Shown here one piece after another: positions 1 through 8,455 of a DNA stretch of 31,481 nt. Under the pieces are notes generated by a model that worked only from the letters and a program-made list of their open reading frames with translations, did not search any database and had not been told where the DNA came from. This stretch comes from Sphingobacteriales bacterium (GTDB lineage Bacteria > Bacteroidota > Bacteroidia > Chitinophagales > UBA2359). How positions within the stretch are numbered: the first letter of the stretch is position 1; the number at the start of each line of letters is the position of its first letter. The translations under genes were made by a program, and so were the position numbers. The stretch lies in the NCBI GenBank assembly GCA_016718845.1, contig JADKCK010000018.1, positions 1 through 31,481 of the forward strand, given 5' to 3'.

Positions 1-73
1 GATATTGCAATGGTTTTTGGCGATATCGTAATGGTTTTGGGTGATATCGTAATGGTTTTGGGTGATATTGCAC
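1..73. repeat. 21-bp tandem repeat, truncated by window edge
   Basis: Three units plus a partial fourth start at 1, 22, 43 and 64 with an exact 21-bp period. The core is GATATCGTAATGG followed by TTTTGGGT, with GATATTGCA variants at both ends. The array runs off the left edge, so its true length is unknown. It is noncoding as far as can be seen and lies about 145 bp upstream of the sigma factor gene. It has the same period as the array at 12313-12740 but an unrelated sequence. Confidence 0.85.
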
Positions 74-151
74 TAAACAAAGCAAAAAGCATTTTAGATA
101 CTAGATTTGGATTTAAAAATACACAAACTTCAAAAAAAAAGAAAAAAAAGC

Positions 152-189
152 GTTACAAGTTGTAACTTTATGGCGGGTTTGTTCGATTA
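152..189 (+). promoter_or_regulatory. Palindrome and possible ECF-type promoter upstream of the sigma gene
   Basis: GTTACAA-G-TTGTAAC at 152-166 is a perfect 7-bp inverted repeat about a single central base. Its right arm gives TGTAAC (161-166), which is followed 17 bases later by CGATTA (184-189). An AAC-type -35 with a CGA-like -10 at this spacing resembles ECF sigma promoters, which are often autoregulated. The element lies 30-65 bp before the start codon. The palindrome is directly visible; its function as promoter or operator is inferred. Confidence 0.4.
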
Positions 190-217
190 ACTATCAAACG
201 CTACAAAACACACACAC

Positions 218-709
218 ATGACACCAAAAGAGTACAACCATTGCGTAGAGCTATATGCCGATAGGGTGTATCGTTTTATGCTAAAAAATACCCGCGAAGC
301 CGCCGAAGCCGAAGACATGGTACAAAATGCCTTTGAGGTGTTGTGGCGAAACCATGAAAAGGTAGAGGTAGATAAGGCTCGCTCGTACTTATTTTCGGTG
401 TCGCATCATCAGATGATAGATAGCCTGCGGAAAAACAAACGCATGAGCTACACCGAAGAGTTTGCCGAAGGAGCCGCTGGTCCGGCTGCCGCTGCCAACT
501 CGCCCGACTTATCACCAACACTTAACAACGCCCTTGAACAGCTAAGCGAAATTCAACGCTCGGTGGTATTGCTCCGCGATTACGAAGGCTACAGCTACGA
601 CGAAATTGCCCAAATTACCGAACTAACCGAAGCCCAAGTAAAAGTGTATATTTTTAGGGCAAGAAAAAAATTACAGCAAATATTGGTTAGTATAGACCGC
701 ATTGTTTAG
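218..709 (+). CDS. ECF RNA polymerase sigma-70 factor
   Basis: This 163-residue protein has the two-domain architecture of group 4 (extracytoplasmic function) sigma factors. Region 2 covers about residues 8-75, with an acidic AEAEDMVQNAFEVLWRN stretch and the DNA-melting segment ending in IDSLRKNKR. An Ala/Pro-rich linker (about 82-98) follows. Region 4 covers about 105-158 and contains the helix-turn-helix GYSYDEIAQITELTEAQVKV before a basic RARKKL tail. It would direct RNA polymerase to a small regulon. The next gene, 86 bp downstream on the same strand, looks like its membrane anti-sigma partner, which is the usual arrangement. A palindrome just upstream may be its own target. The ATG at 218 fits the family length. 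The family is clear; the specific regulon is unknown. Confidence 0.93.
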   Translation: MTPKEYNHCVELYADRVYRFMLKNTREAAEAEDMVQNAFEVLWRNHEKVEVDKARSYLFSVSHHQMIDSLRKNKRMSYTEEFAEGAAGPAAAANSPDLSPTLNNALEQLSEIQRSVVLLRDYEGYSYDEIAQITELTEAQVKVYIFRARKKLQQILVSIDRIV

Positions 710-795
710 TTGTAAATGTAAAATAAGATAACCCAATTAACCATATTCCAAACCCTTGTCAGTTATAGATTGACTAAATACCCAAACCAATTTTT

Positions 796-1989
796 ATGAA
801 CATAACACGCAGCAATTACGAAGAATTTGTATTGGACTACCTCGAGGGTACGCTTTCGGAGGAGTTGCGGCTGGCTATGCAACAATTTTTGCAACAAAAC
901 GCTGACCTAAAGCAAGAACTAAGCGAATTTAGCGCCATTATCATAAACCCCGACGAAACGATACAGCTACCCAACAAAGCCAATTTGTTATGCGATTTGA
1001 TAGCTTTGGACAACTACGAAGAGTATGCCATTGACTATATCGAGCAAACTTTACCGCCCGAAACACAGCTTGCCATGACTATGTTTTTGGACACCGAACC
1101 CTTGTTGAAAAACGAGTTAAATAACTTTACACTTGTTACAGCATCAGCCGACGAAAGTGTAATATACGAACACAAAGAACAACTAAAAAAACGAGCTGGC
1201 AAAACGGGTTTAGTCGTGTTGTTTTTTGCCAACCCTTTGTTGCGATATGCCGCCGCTGTAGCTGCATTGTTGCTATTGTGGCAGCCACTTAGTAATATGT
1301 TCAACAGCCACGAAATGACAACTGCCTTGCCTCATCTAAAAAACAACAGCATAGCCAGTAACAAAAGTGTGGCAGCAGCCTCGGTTATTGTACCAAATAC
1401 GGCATCTACTAATAATAGAAACATGCACAATACCCCTACGGTGGACAAAGGTACGGATAAATTGCAAAATAACCAATTAACTAAACCAACAAAAATGGTA
1501 ATTAATGCTAATTTGACTAGCAACGGGGCAAGATACAGTGCATCAAGTATGCCCAATGTAGTAGCCGAAAAACAACACATACCTGTTCAAAATACACTTG
1601 TTGCAGAACAAACAACAAAACACATACTTGTTCAAAATACGCTTGTTGCAGAACAAACAACTTTGCGTGCTGCAACACCTATACAGTTGGCAAGTTTAGA
1701 CGCAAAAAATGTGCTAGATAATACGGTTATTAACTACATCATCACACCCAAAAGTATATCAAGTGACACTTATACCGATGCCAAACCTAATTTGCTTAAA
1801 CGCCTTGGCAACCGTAGCAACAATGCCGAAACCATGTTTGCCCAAAATGTTTTATCGCGCTTGCCCAACAGTTTGTTGCCTCAAAATATAAGCGATGGAT
1901 TGAGCAGTCGCCGTCGGTCGGTTTCTGTTGAAGTGCCTATACAACCCGAAACACATGAACGCCTGAAAAACTTTTTGGGAAACAAATAA
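796..1989 (+). CDS. Anti-sigma-factor-like membrane protein with duplicated N-terminal module
   Basis: The 397-residue protein begins with two copies of an about 40-residue helical module: NYEEFVLDYLEGTL near residue 7 and NYEEYAIDYIEQTL near residue 75. Each is followed by a similar helix ending in ELSEF or ELNNF. This resembles the cytosolic sigma-binding part of Bacteroidota anti-sigma factors but lacks a Cys/His zinc site. One hydrophobic segment at about 150-168 (YAAAVAALLLLW) would span the inner membrane. The remaining 220 residues are low-complexity, Asn/Thr-rich and presumably periplasmic, and contain a 15-residue direct duplication. Position downstream of the ECF sigma gene supports an anti-sigma role. 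The role is inferred from architecture and context; there is no catalytic motif. Confidence 0.7.
   Translation: MNITRSNYEEFVLDYLEGTLSEELRLAMQQFLQQNADLKQELSEFSAIIINPDETIQLPNKANLLCDLIALDNYEEYAIDYIEQTLPPETQLAMTMFLDTEPLLKNELNNFTLVTASADESVIYEHKEQLKKRAGKTGLVVLFFANPLLRYAAAVAALLLLWQPLSNMFNSHEMTTALPHLKNNSIASNKSVAAASVIVPNTASTNNRNMHNTPTVDKGTDKLQNNQLTKPTKMVINANLTSNGARYSASSMPNVVAEKQHIPVQNTLVAEQTTKHILVQNTLVAEQTTLRAATPIQLASLDAKNVLDNTVINYIITPKSISSDTYTDAKPNLLKRLGNRSNNAETMFAQNVLSRLPNSLLPQNISDGLSSRRRSVSVEVPIQPETHERLKNFLGNK
1576..1662 (+). repeat. 45-bp in-frame tandem duplication
   Basis: The segment starting CACATACCTGTTCAAAATAC at 1576 recurs at 1621 with only a few substitutions. This duplicates the peptide HIPVQNTLVAEQTTK as HILVQNTLVAEQTTL inside the periplasmic tail of the anti-sigma-like protein. 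The copies keep the frame, so this is probably a recent slippage or unequal-crossover event. Confidence 0.85.
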
Positions 1990-2036
1990 ATTACTAAATA
2001 ATCATTAACTATTTATAAATTTTCAAAAAAAACGCC

Positions 2037-2510
2037 ATGAAAAATCTATTTTTTTTACTAACTTGCTTATGCACACTTTCGGTGGTGGCACAAGTTACAC
2101 CTCCACCACCACCGCCTGCTCCACCTGTAGCACCTACCGCACCCACACCGCCAATGCCGCCGCAAAAAACCATTATCATCGAAGAAAAAGTAACCAGAAA
2201 GATGCAAGATGGTAAGGTAATACAAGAAGACATTAGCCGCGAAATTAAAGGCGATACTACCCGCATAAAAATTGGGGGTGTAGAGATTATCATCAAAGAC
2301 GAAAACGGAAAAAAGACCAAAAAGATTATCAAAGAAGATGGTAAAGAAATAGAAATTGAAGAAGAAATTGGAGGAGAAGATGGCGGTGTAGATATTGACA
2401 TGGAAGACCGCAAAAAAGACGAGAAAAAAACGATAAAAAAACTATCAAACATAAAAACCCGCTGGGGTATGGTAGATTTGGGTGTAAATACACTTAATGC
2501 AAGAGGGTAG
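2037..2510 (+). CDS. Signal peptide and proline-rich N-terminal half of an outer-membrane protein (frameshifted)
   Basis: The product starts with a signal peptide (MKNLFFLLTCLCTLSVVAQ), then a Pro-rich stretch at about 22-42 (PPPPPPAPP), then a strongly charged Lys/Glu/Asp segment. It ends with TRWGMVDLGVNTLNARG just before a TAG. That last strand-like segment normally leads into a beta-barrel, and the barrel continues in the next frame from 2497. Removing one G from the GGG at 2505-2507 fuses both parts into an about 350-residue protein reading NTLNARGSLNLQGD. So this is very probably the 5' half of one gene and not a stand-alone protein. It is the third gene of the sigma/anti-sigma locus and a candidate member of that operon. 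Confidence 0.75.
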   Translation: MKNLFFLLTCLCTLSVVAQVTPPPPPPAPPVAPTAPTPPMPPQKTIIIEEKVTRKMQDGKVIQEDISREIKGDTTRIKIGGVEIIIKDENGKKTKKIIKEDGKEIEIEEEIGGEDGGVDIDMEDRKKDEKKTIKKLSNIKTRWGMVDLGVNTLNARG

Positions 2511-3090
2511 CCTTAATTTACAAGGCGATGCTAATGCACTTAGCCTTAACTACGGCAAATCGTTGGATTGGAACTTACATCTTTTTAAACAACGCATCAA
2601 CCTGATAGACCACAAAATTAACTTTATCTATGGCATGTCGTTCGATTTTAATAACTACAACTTTAGCGAACCCATTACCCTACAACGCAACACATCGCCC
2701 TTGGCAATTACTTTTAACGACACCATCGAGTACAAAAAAAATAAACTATACACCTCGTTTTTAACTGTACCTATGATGCTTAATTTTGAGAGTAACCCGC
2801 GCAAATCGAGCCGCTCGTTTAGGGTTAGCGCAGGGGGCTATGCTGGGCTAATGCTGGCATCGCGTACCAAACAGTGCTACAAAGACGATGATGGCGACCT
2901 ACAAACCCAAATATCGCGCGACGATTTTAACCTAAATAAGTTTAGATATGGCTTGGCAGGGCAAGTAGGTGTTGGACCTATTAACTTTTGGGCTAACTAC
3001 TCGTTAGTACCTATGTTCGAAACAAACAAAGGACCATCGGGTGCCGATTTGTATCCGCTTAATATGGGTATCACACTCATTGGATTTTAG
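2497..3090 (+). CDS. C-terminal outer-membrane beta-barrel half (frameshifted from previous frame)
   Basis: The reading shows alternating hydrophobic/aromatic beta-strand segments such as LSLNYGKSLDWNLHLFKQRI and KINFIYGMSFDFNNYNF, and ends in the strand YPLNMGITLIGF. This is typical of small porin-like outer-membrane barrels (PF13568-like) in Bacteroidota. The apparent ATG at 2497 has no independent start signal and overlaps the previous frame by 14 bases. The sequence is best read as the continuation of the 2037 gene after a one-base insertion in a G run. Together they would encode an about 350-residue secreted barrel of unknown cargo, possibly the envelope output of the ECF locus. A hairpin terminator follows at 3176. 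Confidence 0.75.
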   Translation: MQEGSLNLQGDANALSLNYGKSLDWNLHLFKQRINLIDHKINFIYGMSFDFNNYNFSEPITLQRNTSPLAITFNDTIEYKKNKLYTSFLTVPMMLNFESNPRKSSRSFRVSAGGYAGLMLASRTKQCYKDDDGDLQTQISRDDFNLNKFRYGLAGQVGVGPINFWANYSLVPMFETNKGPSGADLYPLNMGITLIGF

Positions 3091-3175
3091 CCCAAAACAA
3101 AAGGTTCAAAGATGATATAAAGTCATAATAAAAAAAAGACTTATTGTTTGGTAAAGTTTTGTTAGGTAAAAAAAC

Positions 3176-3207
3176 AGCGGGTGTTGCACAAGCAATGCTC
3201 GCTTTTT
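3176..3207 (+). terminator. Rho-independent terminator after the barrel gene
   Basis: AGCGGGTGTTGC (3176-3187), loop ACAA and GCAATGCTCGCT (3192-3203) form a 12-bp stem that uses three G-U pairs, followed by a T run. It lies 86 bp after the barrel stop codon and would end the sigma/anti-sigma/barrel transcript. Confidence 0.65.
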
Positions 3208-3334
3208 ACTTAAGTACCTCAATGCATGGCTTATCTACAACAGACGGCAACAATTTTTTGTGCTAAAATGAGGCTTATTTATACTTTCTTACAAAAAATA
3301 GGCTTACTATTAGCCTAAATTTGGTAAAAAACAG

Positions 3335-3342
3335 TACCTTTG
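3335..3342 (+). promoter_or_regulatory. Bacteroidota -7 element TACCTTTG
   Basis: TACCTTTG matches the Bacteroidota -7 consensus TAnnTTTG and lies 31 bp before the TTG start of the phosphorylase gene. No good -33 TTTG sits exactly 19 bases upstream, so it is a partial match. The position supports the non-ATG start chosen for that gene. Confidence 0.5.
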
Positions 3343-3373
3343 TAGCTATTTAACAAAATAAATAAAGCAAACC

Positions 3374-4243
3374 TTGAAAGCTATACCCGAATCGGAACTT
3401 ATCCTTAACCCCGACGGTAGTGTTTATCACTTGCACTTGCGTCCGCAAGACATTGCCACCACCATTATTACCGTTGGCGACCCCGACCGCGTGTCGGCAG
3501 TATCGAAACATTTTGACCAGATTGAGTTTAAAACCCAAAAACGCGAATTTGTAACCCACACAGGCTACATAGGCAATAAGCGTCTAAGTGTTATATCAAC
3601 AGGTATTGGCACCGACAACATAGATATTGTTTTTACGGAGCTTGATGCATTGGTAAATGTAGATTTGGAAACCCGCATACCCAAAGCCCAACATACTACC
3701 CTAAACCTTATCAGAGTGGGTACATCGGGTGGTTTACAAGCCAATGTGCCTTTAGATGGGCTTTTAGCCTCGTCGTTTGGTATGGGTTTCGACAATTTGT
3801 TGCAATACTATATGTATACACCTTCGGCAGCAGAAGCCGAGTTGTTGCCACATCTGCCCAAATTAAGTAATGGTGTGCAACCTTATTTGGCACAAGCCTC
3901 CGAAAAACTACTTCGGTTGGTGGGCAGCGACATGCACCAAGGTATAACAGCCACCTGCTCGGGTTTTTATGGACCCCAAGGGCGCGGTGTGCGCCTAAAA
4001 GCCGCCATGCCCAACTTTTTAGACATATTGCAGCAATGGCAATGTGGCAATCACCAAATCACTAATTTCGAAATGGAAACATCGGGCATTTATGGTATGG
4101 CTCGTTTGTTGGGTCACGAAGCCCTTTCTACCAATGCCATTGTAGCCCAACGATCATCGCAAAAATTTAGCACCAACCCCTACGCTGCTGTAGATAAACT
4201 AATAAAAACGGTCTTAGAACGCATTGTGTCGTTTGATATTTAA
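3374..4243 (+). CDS. Uridine phosphorylase-like nucleoside phosphorylase (NP-I family)
   Basis: This family cleaves ribonucleosides with phosphate to give a base and ribose-1-phosphate (pyrimidine salvage, cytosolic). The 289-residue product shows the phosphate-binding GDPDR (35-39), a GIGTDN loop (78-82), RVGTSGG (114-120), the uracil-recognition motif FYGPQGR (198-204) and the ribose-contact segment NFEMETSGIYG (231-241). All are characteristic of uridine phosphorylase-like NP-I enzymes. The start is TTG at 3374; no ATG exists before residue 137, and the protein aligns with family members from its first residues. A -7 promoter element lies 31 bp upstream. The aminotransferase gene follows closely on the same strand without an evident metabolic link. 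Family assignment is secure; exact nucleoside preference is not. Confidence 0.88.
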   Translation: MKAIPESELILNPDGSVYHLHLRPQDIATTIITVGDPDRVSAVSKHFDQIEFKTQKREFVTHTGYIGNKRLSVISTGIGTDNIDIVFTELDALVNVDLETRIPKAQHTTLNLIRVGTSGGLQANVPLDGLLASSFGMGFDNLLQYYMYTPSAAEAELLPHLPKLSNGVQPYLAQASEKLLRLVGSDMHQGITATCSGFYGPQGRGVRLKAAMPNFLDILQQWQCGNHQITNFEMETSGIYGMARLLGHEALSTNAIVAQRSSQKFSTNPYAAVDKLIKTVLERIVSFDI

Positions 4244-4341
4244 TGATTAGTTTTGTTGTTTGTAAAAAAGCCATCAAAACTAGCGGTTATCAAAAAGATA
4301 GTTTTACCATAATATATAATCAGTATTTCATCTCATCTCTC

Positions 4342-5541
4342 ATGCAAACAAATACGTTACAGCCAGCAACCGAAACAAGCACATTGGGTATCGAAAAACA
4401 CCCCATACCCTTTAACAAACCCTATTTTATTGGCAACGAAATAGCCTACATACAAAAAGCGGTCGAAAGCGGTAAAATATCGGGTAATGGCATTTTTACG
4501 CAAATGTGCCATCAGTTTTTTGAACAACGCTATGGTTTTCGTAAAGCCTTGCTTACTTCGTCGTGTACCGATGCCCTTGAAATGGCTGCCATTTTAACCA
4601 ATGTAGGCTTGGGCGATGAGGTAATAATGCCTTCGTACACCTTTGTATCAACATCAAATGCCTTTGTGTTGCGCGGTGCTAAAATTGTTTTTGCCGATAG
4701 TCAAGCCGATAATCCTAACATTGACGCCGCCCAAATAGAGGTACTCATTACGCCCAAAACGCGCGTTATTGTGGTGGTGCATTATGCAGGTGTTGCTTGC
4801 AATATGGACGCTATTATGGCATTAGCCAACAAATACCAATTATTGGTAGTCGAAGATGCGGCACAAGCCATCGACTCGTATTACCAAAACCGACCATTAG
4901 GCAGCATAGGTCATTTAGCCGCTTTTTCGTTTCACGAAACCAAAAATATTATCTCGGGCGAGGGCGGAATGTTAGCTATCAACGATGAACGTTTTGAAAA
5001 ACGCGCCGAAATTATTTGGGAAAAAGGCACCAACCGCTCGGCTTTCTTTAGAGGCGAGGTAGATAAATATGGCTGGGTAGATGTAGGCTCGTCGTTTTTG
5101 CCCGCCGAAATTGTCGGCGCATTTTTGTATGCCCAACTCGAAAAACTGGATGTTATACAAACAAAACGCAAACAAATTTGGGATACCTACTACCGCGAGC
5201 TAACACCACTTGCACAAGCAGGGCACTTTCGGTTGCCTAACATACCCAATTATGCCAGCAACAATGCACACATGTTTTATTTGCTTTTCCCATCGCTCGA
5301 TGCCCGAACAAACCTCATAAAACACCTGCGCCATGCCGACATTCACGCCGTTTTTCACTACCTATCGCTACACAAAAGCCCCTTTTACGAACAACAACAC
5401 GATGGACGAACCTTGCCAATGTGCGACCTTTATGCCGATACATTACTGCGCCTACCCATGTACTACGAACTTAGCGAAAATGATTTAACCACTATTATCA
5501 ACGAGATAAAAGCATTTTATAGCCCCAATGCAAATGCGTAA
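4342..5541 (+). CDS. wecE: dTDP-4-amino-4,6-dideoxygalactose transaminase (DegT/DnrJ/EryC1 family)
   Basis: This PLP-dependent enzyme converts dTDP-4-keto-6-deoxyglucose to dTDP-4-amino-4,6-dideoxygalactose for surface polysaccharide synthesis. The sequence follows E. coli WecE/RffA closely. It has a PIPFNKPYFIGNE start region, SSCTDALEMAA, GDEVIMPSYTFVSTSNAFVL, VVHYAGVACNMDAIMALA, VVEDAAQAI (the Asp that contacts the pyridine nitrogen), SFHETKNIISGEGG with the Schiff-base lysine, and EKGTNRSAFFRGEVDKY. An open frame extends upstream to 4243, overlapping the phosphorylase stop, but the first 33 residues have no family counterpart. I therefore take ATG 4342 as the start, giving 399 residues. 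A GT2 glycosyltransferase follows 72 bp later. No other dTDP-sugar genes are visible here, so the substrate must be made elsewhere. Confidence 0.9.
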   Translation: MQTNTLQPATETSTLGIEKHPIPFNKPYFIGNEIAYIQKAVESGKISGNGIFTQMCHQFFEQRYGFRKALLTSSCTDALEMAAILTNVGLGDEVIMPSYTFVSTSNAFVLRGAKIVFADSQADNPNIDAAQIEVLITPKTRVIVVVHYAGVACNMDAIMALANKYQLLVVEDAAQAIDSYYQNRPLGSIGHLAAFSFHETKNIISGEGGMLAINDERFEKRAEIIWEKGTNRSAFFRGEVDKYGWVDVGSSFLPAEIVGAFLYAQLEKLDVIQTKRKQIWDTYYRELTPLAQAGHFRLPNIPNYASNNAHMFYLLFPSLDARTNLIKHLRHADIHAVFHYLSLHKSPFYEQQHDGRTLPMCDLYADTLLRLPMYYELSENDLTTIINEIKAFYSPNANA

Positions 5542-5613
5542 ACACCAAAAATAACTTTTGCATTCATTCCTATACTCTCTTCATCCTTTCATTTTTTTTA
5601 CTATAGGCATTTT

Positions 5614-6579
5614 ATGTTTCAGAACCATAAAATTTGTGTTGTTATTCCGGCATTAAACGAAGAAGCAACCATAGGTCAAGTTATCGAAGCTATACCCACC
5701 TTTGTTGATCATGTAATTGTAATAAACGATGGCTCGACCGACCAAACAGAGGTAATTGCTTTATCGAAAGGAGCCTTAGTGGTGTCGCACAAAGGTAATA
5801 AAGGTTTAGGTACGGCTTTTAAATCGGGTATACAAAAAGTATTGGAATTACAAGGCGATGTAATGGTAAATATGGATGCAGATGGACAATTTAATCCGGC
5901 AGATATCCAAAAACTAATAGAGCCAATTGTTACGCAACAAGCCGATTTTGTAACCGCTTCGCGCTTTAAAAACCAAGAATACTGGCCCCAAATGTCCAAA
6001 ACTAAGTTTTGGGGCAATCAGCGTATGTCCGAGCTAATTAGCAGCATTGTAGGGCAACGTTTCTACGATGTGTCGTGTGGTTTTCGTGCCTACTCGCGCG
6101 ATACTTTGTTACGCCTAAATCTGTTTGGCAAATTTACCTACACCCAAGAAACCTTCCTCGACCTTGCCCATAAAGGGCTAACCATAGTAGAAGTACCCAC
6201 AGTAGTACGTGGTACCCGCGAGTTTGGGCAATCGCGCATGGCATCTAATTTGTTTAATTATGCCTATCGCACTAGCAAAATTATTTTGCAAACCCTGCGC
6301 GATTACAACCCTTTTCGCCTATTTTGGCGCGTATCGGTTGTTATTGCCTTGATTGGCATTGGCTTGGGTATATTTTTATTAGCACATTATTTACAAACAG
6401 GCGAGTTTTCGCCACACAAATGGGCAGGTTTTGCTTCGGCTTTTTTTATTATTTTAGCTTTGTTTGTATTAAGTATGGGTTTTATTATGGATATGTTTAC
6501 GCGTATGCGCCAAAACCAAGAAGAAATTTTGTATTACCTAAAAAAAGCCCAATATAGCTCAAAAAAAGACGAAGCATAA
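5614..6579 (+). CDS. GT2 family glycosyltransferase (DPM1-like) with two C-terminal membrane helices
   Basis: The 321-residue protein has an N-terminal GT-A fold. VVIPALNEE at 9-17 binds the nucleotide, NDGSTD is at 38-43, and MDADGQF at 87-93 holds the metal-binding DxD. The acceptor-side segment CGFRAYSR is near 157. Two hydrophobic helices lie at about 239-260 (VVIALIGIGLGIFLLA) and about 272-293 (FFIILALFVLSMGFIMD), followed by a short basic tail. This is the layout of polyprenyl-phosphate hexosyltransferases and related envelope enzymes. It sits right after wecE, so a role in glycan or lipid-linked sugar assembly is plausible, but donor and acceptor cannot be read from sequence. The ATG at 5614 is the natural start. 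Confidence 0.88.
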   Translation: MFQNHKICVVIPALNEEATIGQVIEAIPTFVDHVIVINDGSTDQTEVIALSKGALVVSHKGNKGLGTAFKSGIQKVLELQGDVMVNMDADGQFNPADIQKLIEPIVTQQADFVTASRFKNQEYWPQMSKTKFWGNQRMSELISSIVGQRFYDVSCGFRAYSRDTLLRLNLFGKFTYTQETFLDLAHKGLTIVEVPTVVRGTREFGQSRMASNLFNYAYRTSKIILQTLRDYNPFRLFWRVSVVIALIGIGLGIFLLAHYLQTGEFSPHKWAGFASAFFIILALFVLSMGFIMDMFTRMRQNQEEILYYLKKAQYSSKKDEA

Positions 6580-6755
6580 GTATCAAAATAACACTTAGTG
6601 TTACCTAATCATCGCTTTTTATCTATTGTTTAGCTATACAATGTGTTAATGAACCTTAAATATCGCTCTAATTAGCCCCCTTAACACAATAAAACTATCA
6701 AATCAAAGGTTTAATAACCCAATGGCAATAAAGAGAAATAGCCCTTTTTGCTAAA

Positions 6756-6783
6756 TTTTAGACAAAACACATTGTGTCTAAAA
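6756..6783. promoter_or_regulatory. Inverted repeat upstream of porX
   Basis: TTTTAGACA (6756-6764) and TGTCTAAAA (6775-6783) form a perfect 9-bp inverted repeat 50 bp before the porX start. It could be an operator or the terminator stem of the preceding gene, although no strong T run follows on the plus strand. No TAnnTTTG promoter was found in this 253-bp spacer. Confidence 0.35.
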
Positions 6784-6832
6784 AGAGCTTCTTTATTATT
6801 TTTATTTATTATTTACAATTCACCAAAACAGT

Positions 6833-8383
6833 ATGTCGAAAATTAAAATCTTGTGGGCAGACGATGAAATAGATTCTCTAAAACCACAAATTATGTTTCT
6901 CGAAGCCAAAGGTTACCAAATAGTAGCCGTTACTAACGGATACGATGCCATCGAAGAATGTAAAGAACAACATTTTGATGTTGTTTTTTTAGACGAATCG
7001 ATGCCCGGTATAACAGGCTTAGAAACCTTGTCGAGCATCAAAACCATTAACTCGGCAGTGCCCATTGTGATGATTACCAAAAACGAAGCCGAAAACATTA
7101 TGGAAAGCGCCATAGGTGCCCAAATAACCGATTACCTAATCAAACCGGTTAATCCACACCAAATACTACTTACCCTAAAAAAAATCATCGACTCTCAACG
7201 ATTAGTAAGTGCCGCTACTACATCGGCGTATCAACAAGAGTTTATGAAAATATTTAGTCAAATACAAGCCAGCTCCGATTACCACGACTGGGTTGAGTTG
7301 TACAAAAAACTGATTTTTTGGGAACTAGAACTCGAAAACAACCAAGCCGATGAAATGAAAGAAATATTGGCTAACCAAAAAGAAGAAGCAAACAACGAAT
7401 TTTGTAAATTTATTGGCAAAAATTATATCGACTGGATACAAGGCAGAAAACAAGCCCCCACCATGTCGCATACACTTTTCAAAAACAAAATTTTCCCTAA
7501 ACTACAAGAAGGCGTATCTAACTTTGTTATACTGATAGATAACTTACGCTTCGACCAATGGAAGGTTATACAACCTATCATCTCTGAATGTTTTAGGTTT
7601 ATACAAGAAGAAACTTTTTTTAGCATCTTACCCTCTTCAACGCATTATAGCCGCAACGCCATATTTGCCGGTATGATGCCCTTGGACATAGAAAAGAATT
7701 TCCCTCAATTTTGGAAAAATGATGTGGACGAAGGCGGAAAAAACCTACACGAAGCCGATTTTTTAGAAGAACAGCTAAATCGTAACCACATCAACAAAAA
7801 ACATAGGTACCTAAAAATAACCAACAACCACGATGGCAACGCCCTAGTAGATAACATACTAAACCTAACCAACAACGACCTAAACGTAATTGTGTATAAC
7901 TTCGTTGATATGTTATCCCACGCCCGAACCGAAATGGAAGTACTAAAAGAACTAGCCAGCGACGAAGCCGCCTACCGCTCTATCACCCGCTCGTGGTTCA
8001 TTCACTCCCCACTTTGGCAAGCCCTAAGACGATTAGAAGACCGACCCGTAAATATCATCATCACCACCGACCACGGAACAGTGCGCGTACAACGCGCCTC
8101 GAAAGTTATTGGCGACCGCGAAACAACCACTAACCTGCGGTACAAACATGGCAGAAACTTACAGTATAATGCCAAAGATGTACTCGAATTTCGACGCCCC
8201 GCCGATGCAAAACTACCCACACCCAACGTAAGTTCTACCTTTATTTTTGCCAAAGAAGATCTATTCTTTGCCTATCCAAACAACTATAACTACTACGTAA
8301 ATTATTTCCGCAATACTTTCCAACATGGCGGTATATCCCTCGAAGAAATGATTATACCCATTGTGCAGTTTAGCAATAAATAA
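6833..8383 (+). CDS. porX: PorX: response regulator with PglZ phosphatase-superfamily effector
   Basis: PorX is the response regulator of the PorX/PorY system that controls type 9 secretion in Bacteroidota. The receiver domain (about 1-120) has the acidic pair D10/D11 (ILWADDEID), phospho-acceptor D54 in VFLDESMPG, T82 (MITK) and K104 (DYLIKPV). A helical linker at about 125-220 leads to a PglZ domain of the alkaline-phosphatase superfamily, marked by FVILIDNLRFDQWK, PSSTHYSRNAIFAGMMP and IITTDHGTVRV. These carry the Asp/Thr/His metal-site residues. The length of 516 fits the family. The window also encodes a T9SS cargo (the YHYH protein) and an ECF sigma factor. In Porphyromonas, PorX acts with the ECF factor SigP, but the sigma here is not obviously SigP. 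A terminator follows immediately. Confidence 0.94.
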   Translation: MSKIKILWADDEIDSLKPQIMFLEAKGYQIVAVTNGYDAIEECKEQHFDVVFLDESMPGITGLETLSSIKTINSAVPIVMITKNEAENIMESAIGAQITDYLIKPVNPHQILLTLKKIIDSQRLVSAATTSAYQQEFMKIFSQIQASSDYHDWVELYKKLIFWELELENNQADEMKEILANQKEEANNEFCKFIGKNYIDWIQGRKQAPTMSHTLFKNKIFPKLQEGVSNFVILIDNLRFDQWKVIQPIISECFRFIQEETFFSILPSSTHYSRNAIFAGMMPLDIEKNFPQFWKNDVDEGGKNLHEADFLEEQLNRNHINKKHRYLKITNNHDGNALVDNILNLTNNDLNVIVYNFVDMLSHARTEMEVLKELASDEAAYRSITRSWFIHSPLWQALRRLEDRPVNIIITTDHGTVRVQRASKVIGDRETTTNLRYKHGRNLQYNAKDVLEFRRPADAKLPTPNVSSTFIFAKEDLFFAYPNNYNYYVNYFRNTFQHGGISLEEMIIPIVQFSNK

Positions 8384-8394
8384 ACTTGTCCACA

Positions 8395-8438
8395 AAAAAA
8401 GCGTAGCGTACCACAAAAATGGCACACTACGCTTTTTT
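8395..8438 (+). terminator. Terminator after porX
   Basis: The arms AAAAAAGCGTAG (8395-8406) and CTACGCTTTTTT (8427-8438) pair perfectly, with a further imperfect inner stem. The hairpin starts 11 bp after the porX stop and could work in both directions. Confidence 0.8.
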
Positions 8439-8455
8439 ATTGCTCCAAATAGCGC

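Noticed and set aside
2009..2452. Minus-strand frame opposite the Pro-rich/Lys-Glu-rich segment
   Set aside because: It is a low-complexity shadow (Ser/Phe/Gly runs) of the plus-strand outer-membrane protein gene.
4243..4341. Extended start of the aminotransferase at 4243
   Set aside because: The additional 33 residues have no counterpart in WecE/RffA proteins and overlap the previous stop codon; ATG 4342 is preferred.
6833..8383. PglZ domain as sign of a BREX defence system
   Set aside because: The PglZ domain is fused to a receiver domain with the PorX pattern, and no BrxC/PglX/BrxL genes are adjacent.
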